A model generated the notes under the pieces. The model had not been told where the DNA came from and ran no database searches. It worked only from the letters and a program-made list of their open reading frames with translations. Of a stretch of DNA of 64,000 bases, positions 24,887-33,311 are shown piece after piece. The stretch comes from Gammaproteobacteria bacterium (GTDB lineage: Bacteria > Pseudomonadota > Gammaproteobacteria > Pseudomonadales > Azotimanducaceae), in assembly GCA_021773555.1 (NCBI GenBank), contig JAJFKA010000069.1, forward strand, positions 1-64,000, given 5' to 3'. A program made the translations under genes and the position numbers. Every line of letters starts with the position of its first letter. The stretch's first letter is position 1.

Positions 24887-25399
24887 TTAAGCTCTGCGAC
24901 GCCGGGCAATACCCAGGCCAATCAGGCTTATACCGAGCACAGCGAGTGTCGATGGTTCAGGGACAACCTCGATAATACCGCGGTGTCCGCCGCAACCTGC
25001 GAGCGGACAATCATTCCAATTGCCCGGGCCGGACCAATTCATCACGGTGAAGTCCTCGTTACCTAAATTGTTTGGTTCACCGGCGGCCCAGTTAAGGTAG
25101 GTCACCGCGTCACCGTTGGACCAGCCAAAGGTACCCTCGCTCGCGGCATCAGTGAGTCCAATCCAGAGCCTCTCGACACCACCAAATTCAGACACCAGAT
25201 AGGCTTGCTCCGCTGCATCGTTAATCGCGACCAGATTGCCACCAGAGGCGATCGCTTCAGCCTCAGCCGCAGCCCAGGAGCCTAATCCACCACTGGTCAG
25301 AAAGTAGGTATGTCCGTTGTAAACGGGACCCGCGAACACGGTTGCCGAAAACATTGCGGCGAATATAACTGCTGTAAAGCCTTTGAGTATTTTTTTCAT
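24887..25399 (-). CDS. C-type-lectin-like secreted protein with PEP-CTERM sorting signal
   Basis: A 170-residue exported protein starting at MKKILKGFT, with a signal peptide ending in SATVFA. The middle is a C-type-lectin-like fold: YFLTSGGLGSWAAAEAEA, LWIGLTDAASEGTFGWSNG, LNWAAGEPNN and WNDCP. The C-terminus is a textbook PEP-CTERM signal: VPEPSTLAVLGISLIGLG followed by ARRRRA. Such proteins are processed by an exosortase and often join exopolysaccharide matrices. No exosortase is present in this window, so the partner must be elsewhere. A longer frame to 25495 is unlikely because the signal fits only the later ATG. Confidence 0.85.
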   Translation of the reverse strand: MKKILKGFTAVIFAAMFSATVFAGPVYNGHTYFLTSGGLGSWAAAEAEAIASGGNLVAINDAAEQAYLVSEFGGVERLWIGLTDAASEGTFGWSNGDAVTYLNWAAGEPNNLGNEDFTVMNWSGPGNWNDCPLAGCGGHRGIIEVVPEPSTLAVLGISLIGLGIARRRRA

Positions 25400-25733
25400 G
25401 TGCGTACCTGTCAGAGTTAAATAATAGCTAAATGGGACTGCATGATAAATACATAGCAATATCCGGGCCCGTTTCGGTTTATTGTTTAAAAACAATGAGA
25501 TATAAACTGTCTCGATTGAGAGCCTTGAGCAATTGTAAAAACGATCGACGTATTTTTTTCGACCGGTTTACCGACAGTCAGGCGAACCGACAATTGATGT
25601 GAGTCGCTGTGCGGATAAATCTGGCCGCAGGAAGTTGTCGAAATGCCTGTAAACCAGGGTAGAGCCCTTGCGCAGTTTTGCCTGGTTCACGTATGGTCGG
25701 TCAGAGTCACAATGACCACAAGGGCGAGATCAA
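25400..25733. other. Divergent intergenic region
   Basis: A 334-bp gap between the PEP-CTERM gene and the SDR gene. It holds AT-rich stretches suitable for promoters in both directions (for example around 25480-25510). No clear sigma-54 pair (GG-N10-GC type) was recognised in front of the PEP-CTERM gene, and no RNA gene was seen. Confidence 0.5.
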
Positions 25734-26480
25734 ATGAACAGATTTACAGACAAGGTTGTCATTGTCACCGGGGCGGCGTCGGGCTTTGGTACCGCGATCG
25801 CGGTGAAGTTTGCCGGTGAAGGTGCAAATGTTGTGGTCGCTGATCTGGACATGGAGGGGGCGAGAAGCGTGGCTGCAGAACTGCCAGGAGCACTCGCCAT
25901 CGAAATTGATGTCTCCGATGAACACCAGACCATCGCCATGATTGACGCGACCGTGGCTGCATTCGGAAAGATCGATGTGATGTGCTGCAATGCGGGTGTG
26001 CCCCATCGGGGTTCGTATATGACCAGGATGAATGTAGATGATTTCGATCGCATGTGGGCGATCAATGTGCGCAGTATATTTCTGGCCACGAAATATTGCG
26101 TCCCGCATATGGCCCAAGGCAGCAGCATCATCTCCACCGCTTCCATCGGTGGCAAGCGGCCGCGACCAGGACTCACACCCTACAATGCCTCGAAAGCAGC
26201 GGTGATAGCCTTAACAAGAGGTATGGCGGTCGAGCTTGCACCGCGGATTCGTGCTAACTGCGTCTGTCCGGTTTCAGCCGCGACCAATTTTGATCTCCAG
26301 GCCATGGGCACGCAGGATCTCGATGAGGCCATGGAAAAAAAGGTTATTGATGGTATACCCATGGGCAGGCGAGCAACCCCTGAGGATGTGGCAGATGCCT
26401 ACGCCTTCCTTGCCTCCGAGGAAGCGAAGTTTCTGACCGGGGTAGCCCTGGATGTCGATGGGGGCCGATCAATCCAGTAA
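25734..26480 (+). CDS. SDR family oxidoreductase
   Basis: A 248-residue classical short-chain dehydrogenase. It has the Rossmann motif VTGAASGFGTA (TGxxxGxG), CNAGVPHRG, the catalytic Ser in ISTASIGG and YNASK (YxxxK), and the common C-terminal FLTGVALDVDGG. It catalyses NAD(P)-dependent oxidation of an alcohol or reduction of a ketone. The hydrolase fusion gene begins 28 bp downstream, so the two are co-transcribed and may act on the same substrate, for example a hydroxy-ester or lactone pathway (inference). Confidence 0.9.
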   Translation: MNRFTDKVVIVTGAASGFGTAIAVKFAGEGANVVVADLDMEGARSVAAELPGALAIEIDVSDEHQTIAMIDATVAAFGKIDVMCCNAGVPHRGSYMTRMNVDDFDRMWAINVRSIFLATKYCVPHMAQGSSIISTASIGGKRPRPGLTPYNASKAAVIALTRGMAVELAPRIRANCVCPVSAATNFDLQAMGTQDLDEAMEKKVIDGIPMGRRATPEDVADAYAFLASEEAKFLTGVALDVDGGRSIQ

Positions 26481-26508
26481 TGTTTAGTTAACCAAAGGAG
26501 TTCAGCTG

Positions 26509-27765
26509 ATGTCGTTAAAACTGCTTTCATCGGATGACTGGCGTGAACGATGCGCCGGGGACGGGGAATTCCGGCTTGCTGCCCGGCACTGGACCGGTGG
26601 GTTGGTACTGGATGTCGGCAACAGAAGCGTTCGTCTCTCACTGGAAGATGGTGAACTCGTGGAGTTCGACGGTGACAGCGATGTGGGGATGGTTGCCTTC
26701 ACCGGTGAAGAGTCTGTCTGGGAGAAAATCCTGAGCCAGGTACCAGTACGGTTCCACAATGACCTGATGGCGAATATTTCCCAGGGTGGGGGACTCACGC
26801 GGAGCGGAGATCGACTGGTTCATGCCCAATACTTTGCAGCAATTATGCGTGCCGTGGAATTGTTGCGGGCGCCTTGCGACGAGGGCCCGGTCATGGAGCA
26901 CGACAATAAGCCTGCCGGTTCCGTCGATGCACCGGTTGGCAGATATATTCACCTCGATTTTGCAGGTCACGACCATCGAATCTATTACGAAGAGGCAGGT
27001 CAGGGAATTCCGCTGCTGATGCAGCATACTGCCGGTTGTCACAGCAGTCAGTGGCGGCACCTGTTCGAGATGCCGTGGATAACCGATCGATTCCGACTGA
27101 TCGCCTATGACCTGCCGTTTCATGGGAAATCAATGCCGCCGGTCACTCGTCAGTGGTGGTCTGAACCGTACAATCTGGAAGGTGAGTTTTTACGTTCGGT
27201 GCCGATAAAGCTGATGCAGGCTCTGGGGCTGGACCGACCTGTATTTATGGGCTGTTCCGTTGGTGGATTACTGGCACTGGATCTTGCTCACAGGCATGGC
27301 GAACTCTTTCGCGCGGTTATTTCTGTCGAAGGTGCGCTGCACATTGGTGGTCGAACCAGTGAACTGGAGGAACTCTGGCATCCGCAGGTCAGTAATGAAT
27401 ACAAGGCGCGATTGATGGACGGATTGATGTCGCCCACATCTCCCGCCGCGTATCGCAAGGAAACAGGATTCGTTTACTCAAGTGGCTGGCCCCCGGTTTT
27501 CCTGGGTGACCTGTACTATTATCTTGAAGACTTTGACCTGCGTGGTCAGGCAAGCGAAATTGATACCAGCCAGGTCGCCGTCCATATTCTATCGGGTGAG
27601 TATGACTACAGTGGCACGGCGGAACTGGGAAAGGCTGCCCATGAAGCAATTCGCGGTTCCACCTTCGCGGAGATGGCCCAGGTTGGCCATTTTCCGATGT
27701 CAGAGAATCCTGAGACATTCATTCAGTATCTGCGTCCTGTACTCGATCAAATTACCGCGAGCTGA
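26509..27765 (+). CDS. SCP2-like domain fused to an alpha/beta hydrolase
   Basis: A 418-residue fusion. Residues 1-120 resemble a small sterol-carrier/SCP2-like domain (GGLVLDVGNRSVRLSLEDGE). A linker follows, then an alpha/beta hydrolase with the nucleophile elbow MGCSVGG (Ser250), a likely acid in LSGEYDYSG and His in VGHFPMSENPE. Such hydrolases act on lactones or beta-diketones. The SCP2-like domain suggests a hydrophobic or acyl-CoA-like substrate, in line with the surrounding CoA genes. The assignment of the N-terminal domain is by pattern only. Confidence 0.75.
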   Translation: MSLKLLSSDDWRERCAGDGEFRLAARHWTGGLVLDVGNRSVRLSLEDGELVEFDGDSDVGMVAFTGEESVWEKILSQVPVRFHNDLMANISQGGGLTRSGDRLVHAQYFAAIMRAVELLRAPCDEGPVMEHDNKPAGSVDAPVGRYIHLDFAGHDHRIYYEEAGQGIPLLMQHTAGCHSSQWRHLFEMPWITDRFRLIAYDLPFHGKSMPPVTRQWWSEPYNLEGEFLRSVPIKLMQALGLDRPVFMGCSVGGLLALDLAHRHGELFRAVISVEGALHIGGRTSELEELWHPQVSNEYKARLMDGLMSPTSPAAYRKETGFVYSSGWPPVFLGDLYYYLEDFDLRGQASEIDTSQVAVHILSGEYDYSGTAELGKAAHEAIRGSTFAEMAQVGHFPMSENPETFIQYLRPVLDQITAS

Positions 27766-27817
27766 ACACTCCTGACCGCCCCTTAGTTTGATCGGTTAAT
27801 TTATCTAATCAGCACAC

Positions 27818-29131
27818 TTATTTAATCAGAACGTTGTCGCCATGCCCTTTGTCAATCCTGATTAGATCCGGGAACAGATAGCCGAGTATCAGCATGCTTA
27901 CGGTAAGCAGAACGGCGCTGATGGCGAGTGCAATGTCGATGCCGACGAACTCGGCAAGCGCACTGATCGGTATGACGCCGATCGGCATCAGACCGAATGT
28001 CATCATCAGAATGCTCATGATTCGTCCGCGAATATCCGGACGTACCGTGAGTTGTATGATGCTCATGTTCAGCGCGCCAAACACGGACCCGAACAGACCA
28101 GTTGCCGCACCGGCGATCATTCCCTGGTACAGCGACTGGGAAAACGCGAAGGCAAGCACAGACACAGCCCAGAGGTGGGCGGCGTAGAACATTACCCGGC
28201 CCTTGCCACTAAAATCACCGAGCCTGGCCAGCATCATTGATCCGAAAAATGCACCGGCACCGGTGCTCGTCATCAGCAGGCCCAGGTCATCAGGACCGCC
28301 TCCGATAACATCCTGATTGAATGCAGGTAGCAGAAACGAGACCGAAAAGCCGAAGGTGAACGGTACGAATCCCATGATCAGTAATCCGAGAATCACCTTG
28401 TCCTGCCACATGTAGTTGAAGCCTTCCTTAATGTCGTCCAGCGGTGAGGCCTTGCTAGTTGCAGTTGGTTTACCAAGGTTGGTCAGCAGCGACGTGGATA
28501 CCACCGCGATCAGGTAGAGCCCGGCAATGATATAGAAAACCGAGCCCACGCCGACCGAAGAAGTAGTATTGCCGGCAGCGAAAACCGCTATCAGAATACC
28601 GGCAAGGGCAGGCCCAAGAATTCTTGAGAGATTAAAAGTCGCGCTTTGCAATGCCATGGCATTGACCAGATTTTCTTCGCCAACTATTTCAGGAATCAAC
28701 GCGCTTCTCGCAGGCATGCTGATAGCCAGAATGGTGCCATTGAACAGCCCGAAAAATATAAAATGCCAGAATCCGACGGAACCGGTATAGATGATGTATG
28801 CGAGGATCAGCGTCGCGCCAGCGTTTAACAGTTGGGACGAAACAATGATCGGTTTTTTCCGTAGTCGGTCGGCGAAGACACCACCAAGAAGAGAAAACAG
28901 GAACGAGGGTAACATGAAAGACATCATCACCCAGGTGAGCGCGAGAGGTGAACTGGTCATTGCGTAGATCAGCCACCCTCGCGCCACCATCTGCATTTGC
29001 ATTGCAAACGAGGTGCTTAGATTGGAAAACCATAGCAGGCGAAAATCCCGGATAGCCAGTGACCCGAACATACCCGGTTGAAACAGGATTGGTGAACGTG
29101 GATTATCTGAGGGATTGCTTGAGTTCGCCAT
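27818..29131 (-). CDS. MFS transporter
   Basis: A 437-residue protein with twelve predicted membrane helices and the MFS pattern in the first loop (GGVFADRLRKKPIIV). It resembles the EntS/MFS_3 group of exporters. The chosen ATG overlaps the aminotransferase stop as TGATG; a GTG one codon earlier is less likely. The pairing suggests export or uptake of an amino-acid-like compound, though the substrate cannot be read from the sequence. Confidence 0.9.
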   Translation of the reverse strand: MANSSNPSDNPRSPILFQPGMFGSLAIRDFRLLWFSNLSTSFAMQMQMVARGWLIYAMTSSPLALTWVMMSFMLPSFLFSLLGGVFADRLRKKPIIVSSQLLNAGATLILAYIIYTGSVGFWHFIFFGLFNGTILAISMPARSALIPEIVGEENLVNAMALQSATFNLSRILGPALAGILIAVFAAGNTTSSVGVGSVFYIIAGLYLIAVVSTSLLTNLGKPTATSKASPLDDIKEGFNYMWQDKVILGLLIMGFVPFTFGFSVSFLLPAFNQDVIGGGPDDLGLLMTSTGAGAFFGSMMLARLGDFSGKGRVMFYAAHLWAVSVLAFAFSQSLYQGMIAGAATGLFGSVFGALNMSIIQLTVRPDIRGRIMSILMMTFGLMPIGVIPISALAEFVGIDIALAISAVLLTVSMLILGYLFPDLIRIDKGHGDNVLIK

Positions 29132-30414
29132 CACGCCGAGTCGGAAGCGACAACGCGTTCACAGGCAAGTCGAAGCCGGTATGCAGCTTCACTAAACTGT
29201 TCAACAGGTGTCCATGCGTAAGCGATTCTGATATACGCTGTGCCGGATTCTTCAACGGGGGAAAAGCCGCTGCCGGGATTAACGGCGATTCCTTCCTCAA
29301 CCGCGGTGCGCCAGAGTGGTTCCAGCTTCATGGGCGGCTTCAGTTTTGCCCAGAGATAGAATCCACCCTGTGGAACTTCCCACTCAAGGTATTCACTGAC
29401 TTCCTTTTTAAGCGCGCTATGGATGGCATCGCGTTTTTCCCTGTAGAGGGAACGAATTTTCTTAAGGTGTGGTGGATATTCACCGGCGTCTAGAAATTCA
29501 CCGAACGCGCGCAGTCCGGTCTGGTTTTGTCCCATGCCGAAACGCATCCGCGCAAACAAGGCCAGCATTTCAGGTCTGGCATGAATCCAGCCAATGCGAA
29601 TGCCCGTGGCCACGGTTTTTGAAAAAGTCCCTGTGGTGATCAATCCATAGCCGTCACCCAGGGTTGAAATGGCAGGAGGTGGTGCGGTGTCGTACCAGAG
29701 TTCCCGATAGGCCTCGTCGTCCAGTATCATGACGTCATATTGGTAAGCCAGCTCCAGTAATTCGATTCGTCTTTGCAGCGACATTGTTGCGCCGGAGGGA
29801 TTCTGAAAAGTGGATATTGTGTAGATCAACTTGACGGTTTTTCCCGCCGATCGCATACGCTGTAAAAGGCTCGCAAGGGCGTCAGTGCGCAATCCTTCGG
29901 CGTCTGTGGGAACGTACTGTATTTCCGCACCGACTCCGCGGAAATTGTGCAGAGTCCCCATGTAGGTTGGATTCTCAGCAATAATGACATCGCCCGGATT
30001 GATCAGCGAGCGCACGACCAGGTCGATTGCTCCCGATGAACCATTGGTCATTTGAAACCAGTCCTCATTGACCTGCGTGCCTTCGAGTTCATTGCGGTGA
30101 TTTGCCAGCCAGCGCCTGATTGCGGACGGTCCCTTGCCGAATCCATACCGAAGTGCCAGGTCTCCGGGTTGTTCAAAGACACGCTGGCTCGCTGCAGCCA
30201 AAGCCTGTTTCGGCAGCGACGTGGAATCGGGAATGCCCACCGCGAGATAAAGCAGGTCTCGCTTTGGCGTGACCCCTGGGGGTAAGTCCCATTCCCCGGC
30301 AGAACCAAAAAGCGGCGCTGCGAATTGGTTAGCAACCGTTCTTGGTGAGCGTTCGGCCCAGCGAGCGCTTAGATTTTGTTGTATTTGTTGAACTCTATCC
30401 ATCAATGTCTGCAT
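29131..30414 (-). CDS. PLP-dependent aminotransferase (fold type I, LysN/MocR-like)
   Basis: A 427-residue aminotransferase of the class I/II group similar to 2-aminoadipate transaminases. It has the PLP Lys in TGTFSKTVATGIRIGW, the segment GDVIIAENPTYMGTL, a DDEAYRELWY loop and the C-terminal RIAYAW. It lacks the N-terminal GntR winged helix of MocR regulators, so an enzyme role is favoured. It opens the operon with the MFS transporter, consistent with turnover and transport of one amine. Confidence 0.85.
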   Translation of the reverse strand: MQTLMDRVQQIQQNLSARWAERSPRTVANQFAAPLFGSAGEWDLPPGVTPKRDLLYLAVGIPDSTSLPKQALAAASQRVFEQPGDLALRYGFGKGPSAIRRWLANHRNELEGTQVNEDWFQMTNGSSGAIDLVVRSLINPGDVIIAENPTYMGTLHNFRGVGAEIQYVPTDAEGLRTDALASLLQRMRSAGKTVKLIYTISTFQNPSGATMSLQRRIELLELAYQYDVMILDDEAYRELWYDTAPPPAISTLGDGYGLITTGTFSKTVATGIRIGWIHARPEMLALFARMRFGMGQNQTGLRAFGEFLDAGEYPPHLKKIRSLYREKRDAIHSALKKEVSEYLEWEVPQGGFYLWAKLKPPMKLEPLWRTAVEEGIAVNPGSGFSPVEESGTAYIRIAYAWTPVEQFSEAAYRLRLACERVVASDSA

Positions 30415-30570
30415 CTCATGTCGCGAAGGTGACTGAATGTTTCTTACCCGCCTCGACAGTCCCCGCGTACCCGTTCAGGCATAATAGATGATAAATTATT
30501 TCATTGCCTGACATTTGCCACGGCTTGCCAGTACTGACAAACAGATTGTAAACAAAAAGGATCAACGCCC

Positions 30571-31776
30571 ATGAACGAACGAACAGGGCCACTACAGGAC
30601 ATTACCATCATCGATTGTACTATGGCGCTGGCGGGACCTTTCGGAACTGCGCTGTTAGCTGACCTGGGCGCGAATGTTATCAAGGTTGAGCCGCCACATG
30701 GGGATGGTTCACGCAGTGTGCCGCCGCTACCTAAAGATTATGCTAATCCAGGCGCAAGCGAACCTGCCGGGGTCGACTATGGCGGCTATTTCGCTTCAAT
30801 AAACCGGAATAAACGCAGCATCGTCCTTGATTTGAAAACCCATCCCGACCGGGAGGTGCTCATCTCCCTGTGCAACAAGGCAGATGCAATTCTGGAGAAC
30901 ATGCGTGTTGGCGTAATGGACAAACTTGGCGTTGGTTATGACGTCCTGAAAGAAAGCAATCCTGCGCTGGTCTACGGTGCAATCCGCGGATTTGGTGATC
31001 CGCGAACCGGGACAAGTCCCTATGCCCAGTGGCCTGCCTACGATATTGTTGCCCAGTCCATGAGCGGGCACGCACACATTACCGGACCTGAAGGGACCGC
31101 TGGGTATCCAGGAGGCGTAAGTGTTGGTGACATTTATCCGGGTACGCTGATGGCTTTAGGCGTTGTTTCAGCAATTCACCATGCCCGTCGTTCCGGTGTC
31201 GGTCAGTTTTTTGATGTTGCCATGTACGACGCCATGCTCGCCTTTTCGGAAACTGTGATTGCCAACTATGGCTTCGAGCAAAAGGAACTGGGTCCCCGGG
31301 GTCAGCATCATCCAAACCTCATGCCATTTGGCATATTTCCAACCAGTGATGGTGGCATTGCGATCGCTGCCCCGGGTCCGAAACACTGGCTGGCATTGTG
31401 TGAAGCAATGGGGCGAAGTGACCTGGCTGATGATGAACGGACTCGAAATACTTATGTCCGTAAGAACAATCAGGTTTTTGTGGAAGCTCAGATTTCCGCC
31501 TGGACGTCATCCCATACCCGGGCCGAGGTTGTTGCGGCAATCGGTGGCAAGGTTCCCTGCGGTCCCGTGAATACGGCGAAGGATATTTTCAGTGATCCGC
31601 ACGTCAAGGCCAGGGAGATGATTACCGAGTTTGATTTGCCCGGGGACAATCCACGGGTCTCGATTGTCGGGTCTCCAATCAAGTATGAACAGACCAGGGC
31701 CGGTTTTTACCGGCGTCCGCCCATGTTGGGTGAGCACACAGAGGAAGTGCTGGCGGAATTCAGCCTGAAGCGTTAA
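30571..31776 (+). CDS. CaiB/BaiF family CoA-transferase
   Basis: A 401-residue family III CoA-transferase: LQDITIIDCTMALAGPFG at the N-terminus, then GANVIKVEPPHGDG, SINRNKRSIVLDLK and KADAILENMRVGVMDKLG. Enzymes of this type move CoA between organic acids such as carnitine or bile-acid CoA. An AAAAAGGA-type ribosome binding site stands 6-14 bp upstream of the ATG. It overlaps the convergent DUF2306 gene by 17 bp at the 3' end. It fits the general acyl-CoA catabolism of this segment. Confidence 0.9.
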   Translation: MNERTGPLQDITIIDCTMALAGPFGTALLADLGANVIKVEPPHGDGSRSVPPLPKDYANPGASEPAGVDYGGYFASINRNKRSIVLDLKTHPDREVLISLCNKADAILENMRVGVMDKLGVGYDVLKESNPALVYGAIRGFGDPRTGTSPYAQWPAYDIVAQSMSGHAHITGPEGTAGYPGGVSVGDIYPGTLMALGVVSAIHHARRSGVGQFFDVAMYDAMLAFSETVIANYGFEQKELGPRGQHHPNLMPFGIFPTSDGGIAIAAPGPKHWLALCEAMGRSDLADDERTRNTYVRKNNQVFVEAQISAWTSSHTRAEVVAAIGGKVPCGPVNTAKDIFSDPHVKAREMITEFDLPGDNPRVSIVGSPIKYEQTRAGFYRRPPMLGEHTEEVLAEFSLKR

Positions 31777-32407
31777 GGCCTTGTGCTTTCAAAGCGAGAT
31801 ACCACTCCACGATGATGAGATTGGGTACCCAGCTTAACCACGCAACCAGTGGGTAGGCTTCCGGGAAATCGACCCCGGCACCGGCAAGCAGACCCAGATA
31901 AATTCTTAAGGTTACCGCGCCAAATGTCATGGCGTAATTTCGCATCATCCATGCCCGGTGTGCCTGAATGTCCCGACGTCGAATGCATGCATATGCCTGC
32001 CAGCCGCTGAACAGCCAGAGCAGCGCCAGCAGACCGAAGCCGAAGTGGGCAGTCGGACCGCCTGCGGACTGAGGCGCGATCATCAATCCCCCAACGCCAC
32101 CGATCAGCACGAAAATCAGGTAAATCCGTCCTGTCCATCGATGTACCTGGGTATAGTGCTGGCGCAACCAGGTTGAGAACTGGAAGCCGCCGAGAATGAT
32201 GACCACGGCGCCGCCAATGACATGCATTGAGGAAGTGACGGAATATTCGCTGAAGCGTAACTGGAAGCCCGGATCACCCGTGACCCGTGCCTGGAACGCG
32301 ATGGCATAAAGGCCGATTGCGATACTCAGGATGATCATAAGCGCCAGGGACAGGCCGGAGAGCCATTTTGTTCGCTGTAGGGTAGTCGGAAATATTTGTT
32401 GATTCAT
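31760..32407 (-). CDS. DUF2306 family membrane protein
   Basis: A 215-residue integral membrane protein with about six helices. It has the DUF2306 pattern: a HVIGGAVVIILGGFQF segment, VHRWTGRIYLIFVL, and HRAWMMRNYAMTFGAVTLR. Family members have conserved His residues and are of unknown function. The chosen start is preceded by GGTGA at a suitable distance, which favours it over the ATG 12 bases upstream. Expression is probably controlled by the divergent TetR regulator, whose operators lie just upstream. Confidence 0.8.
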   Translation of the reverse strand: MNQQIFPTTLQRTKWLSGLSLALMIILSIAIGLYAIAFQARVTGDPGFQLRFSEYSVTSSMHVIGGAVVIILGGFQFSTWLRQHYTQVHRWTGRIYLIFVLIGGVGGLMIAPQSAGGPTAHFGFGLLALLWLFSGWQAYACIRRRDIQAHRAWMMRNYAMTFGAVTLRIYLGLLAGAGVDFPEAYPLVAWLSWVPNLIIVEWYLALKAQGLNASG

Positions 32408-32421
32408 ATGTACATTCACCG

Positions 32422-32436
32422 CTTGACAGTGACAAG
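32422..32436. promoter_or_regulatory. Putative TetR operator 1
   Basis: CTTGACAGTGACAAG is a 15-bp near-palindrome (CTTGACA-N-TGtCAAG with one mismatch). It lies between the start of the DUF2306 gene and the TetR gene. TTGACA at 32423-32428 is also the -35 hexamer of the plus-strand promoter. Confidence 0.65.
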
Positions 32437-32451
32437 ATGGAGGCGTCTATT
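32423..32451 (+). promoter_or_regulatory. Putative promoter of the TetR gene
   Basis: A consensus -35 TTGACA (32423-32428) is followed after exactly 17 bp by TCTATT (32446-32451), a 4-of-6 match to the -10 consensus. The -35 lies in operator 1, so a bound repressor would block it. This fits autoregulation. Confidence 0.55.
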
Positions 32452-32477
32452 CTTCAGTTTCATTTTGACATTGTCAA
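32449..32477 (-). promoter_or_regulatory. Putative promoter of the DUF2306 gene
   Basis: On the minus strand TTGACA (32477-32472) and AAGAAT (32454-32449) are 17 bp apart, with 6 of 6 and 4 of 6 matches. The -35 lies in operator 2. Transcription would begin near 32442 and read through operator 1. Confidence 0.5.
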
Positions 32478-32478
32478 G
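32464..32478. promoter_or_regulatory. Putative TetR operator 2
   Basis: TTTGACATTGTCAAG contains the perfect 13-bp palindrome TTGACA-T-TGTCAA. Its centre (32471) is 42 bp from the centre of operator 1 (32429), which is about four helical turns, so two repressor dimers would sit on the same DNA face. Confidence 0.65.
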
Positions 32479-32548
32479 ATCAATTTCTACACCGGTGCAG
32501 CGTGTTTACGGCGTGCTGCAAATTGTCAGGACAGGAGAGCCAAGCGCT

Positions 32549-33214
32549 ATGCGTCGAAAAGCAACAGCACCAAGCACGCCTGACAGGTCGAGCTACCACC
32601 ACGGCACACTGCGGCAAAGTTTGCTTGAGGCGGGTGAAGCCCTGTTGCGTGAGAAGGGCTTTAAAGGTTTTACCTTAAGGGAATGTGCACGTCGGGCGGG
32701 TGTATCTCACGCTGCACCCAAGCATCATTTCGGTGATGTGAAGGGATTTCTGACCGAAATTGCGGCCGGTGGATTCGATGAACTGACCCGCATGTTACGT
32801 GAGCGAATCGCTGATGCGACCACCCTCGATGAGGAGTTCATTGCCACCACCCGGGCTTATGTTGAATTCGCGCAGGCTCAGCCGGAACATTTCAGAATTA
32901 TGTTTCGTGACGATTTGTTATGCGCGGAATCCGACCGTCTGGCAACTGCGATGCAGCTGACATTTACGGAGTTGACGAATGTCATTCTGCGCCAGAGAGG
33001 TGAGCCCGAAATTCGCTGTGAAGAAGTTGAACGGGACCAATCCATCGTCGCCATTCTCGACGATATTATGATCGGCTGGTGCCATGTTCACGGTCTTGCT
33101 CATCTGATACTTGAGCGCCAGCTTCCCCCGGTACCAGCTGAGCTCCAGGACGGCATGCTGATTACAGTGTCGACCCGACTGGCACAACTGATCCAGCATG
33201 GAGGGAAATCCTAG
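32549..33214 (+). CDS. TetR/AcrR family transcriptional regulator
   Basis: A 221-residue regulator with an N-terminal helix-turn-helix (FTLRECARRAGVSHAAPKHH) and a helical ligand-binding domain with a TetR_C-type pattern (AYVEFAQAQPEHFRIMFRDD). The ATG at 32549 is chosen because AGGAGAG lies about 10 bp upstream; the open frame reaches back to 32396 but that part overlaps the operators and lacks protein character. It probably represses itself and the DUF2306 gene through the paired palindromes. The ligand is unknown; the position next to a CoA-transferase may hint at an organic acid. Confidence 0.85.
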   Translation: MRRKATAPSTPDRSSYHHGTLRQSLLEAGEALLREKGFKGFTLRECARRAGVSHAAPKHHFGDVKGFLTEIAAGGFDELTRMLRERIADATTLDEEFIATTRAYVEFAQAQPEHFRIMFRDDLLCAESDRLATAMQLTFTELTNVILRQRGEPEIRCEEVERDQSIVAILDDIMIGWCHVHGLAHLILERQLPPVPAELQDGMLITVSTRLAQLIQHGGKS

Positions 33215-33311
33215 CCCGCATGTTCACGGAGACGACACAGTAAAATCGTTAGGTTATTTTGTCAGGCCAGGTAAAAAAGGACGTCAATTCGTGAAATACA
33301 GTCTGTATCGG

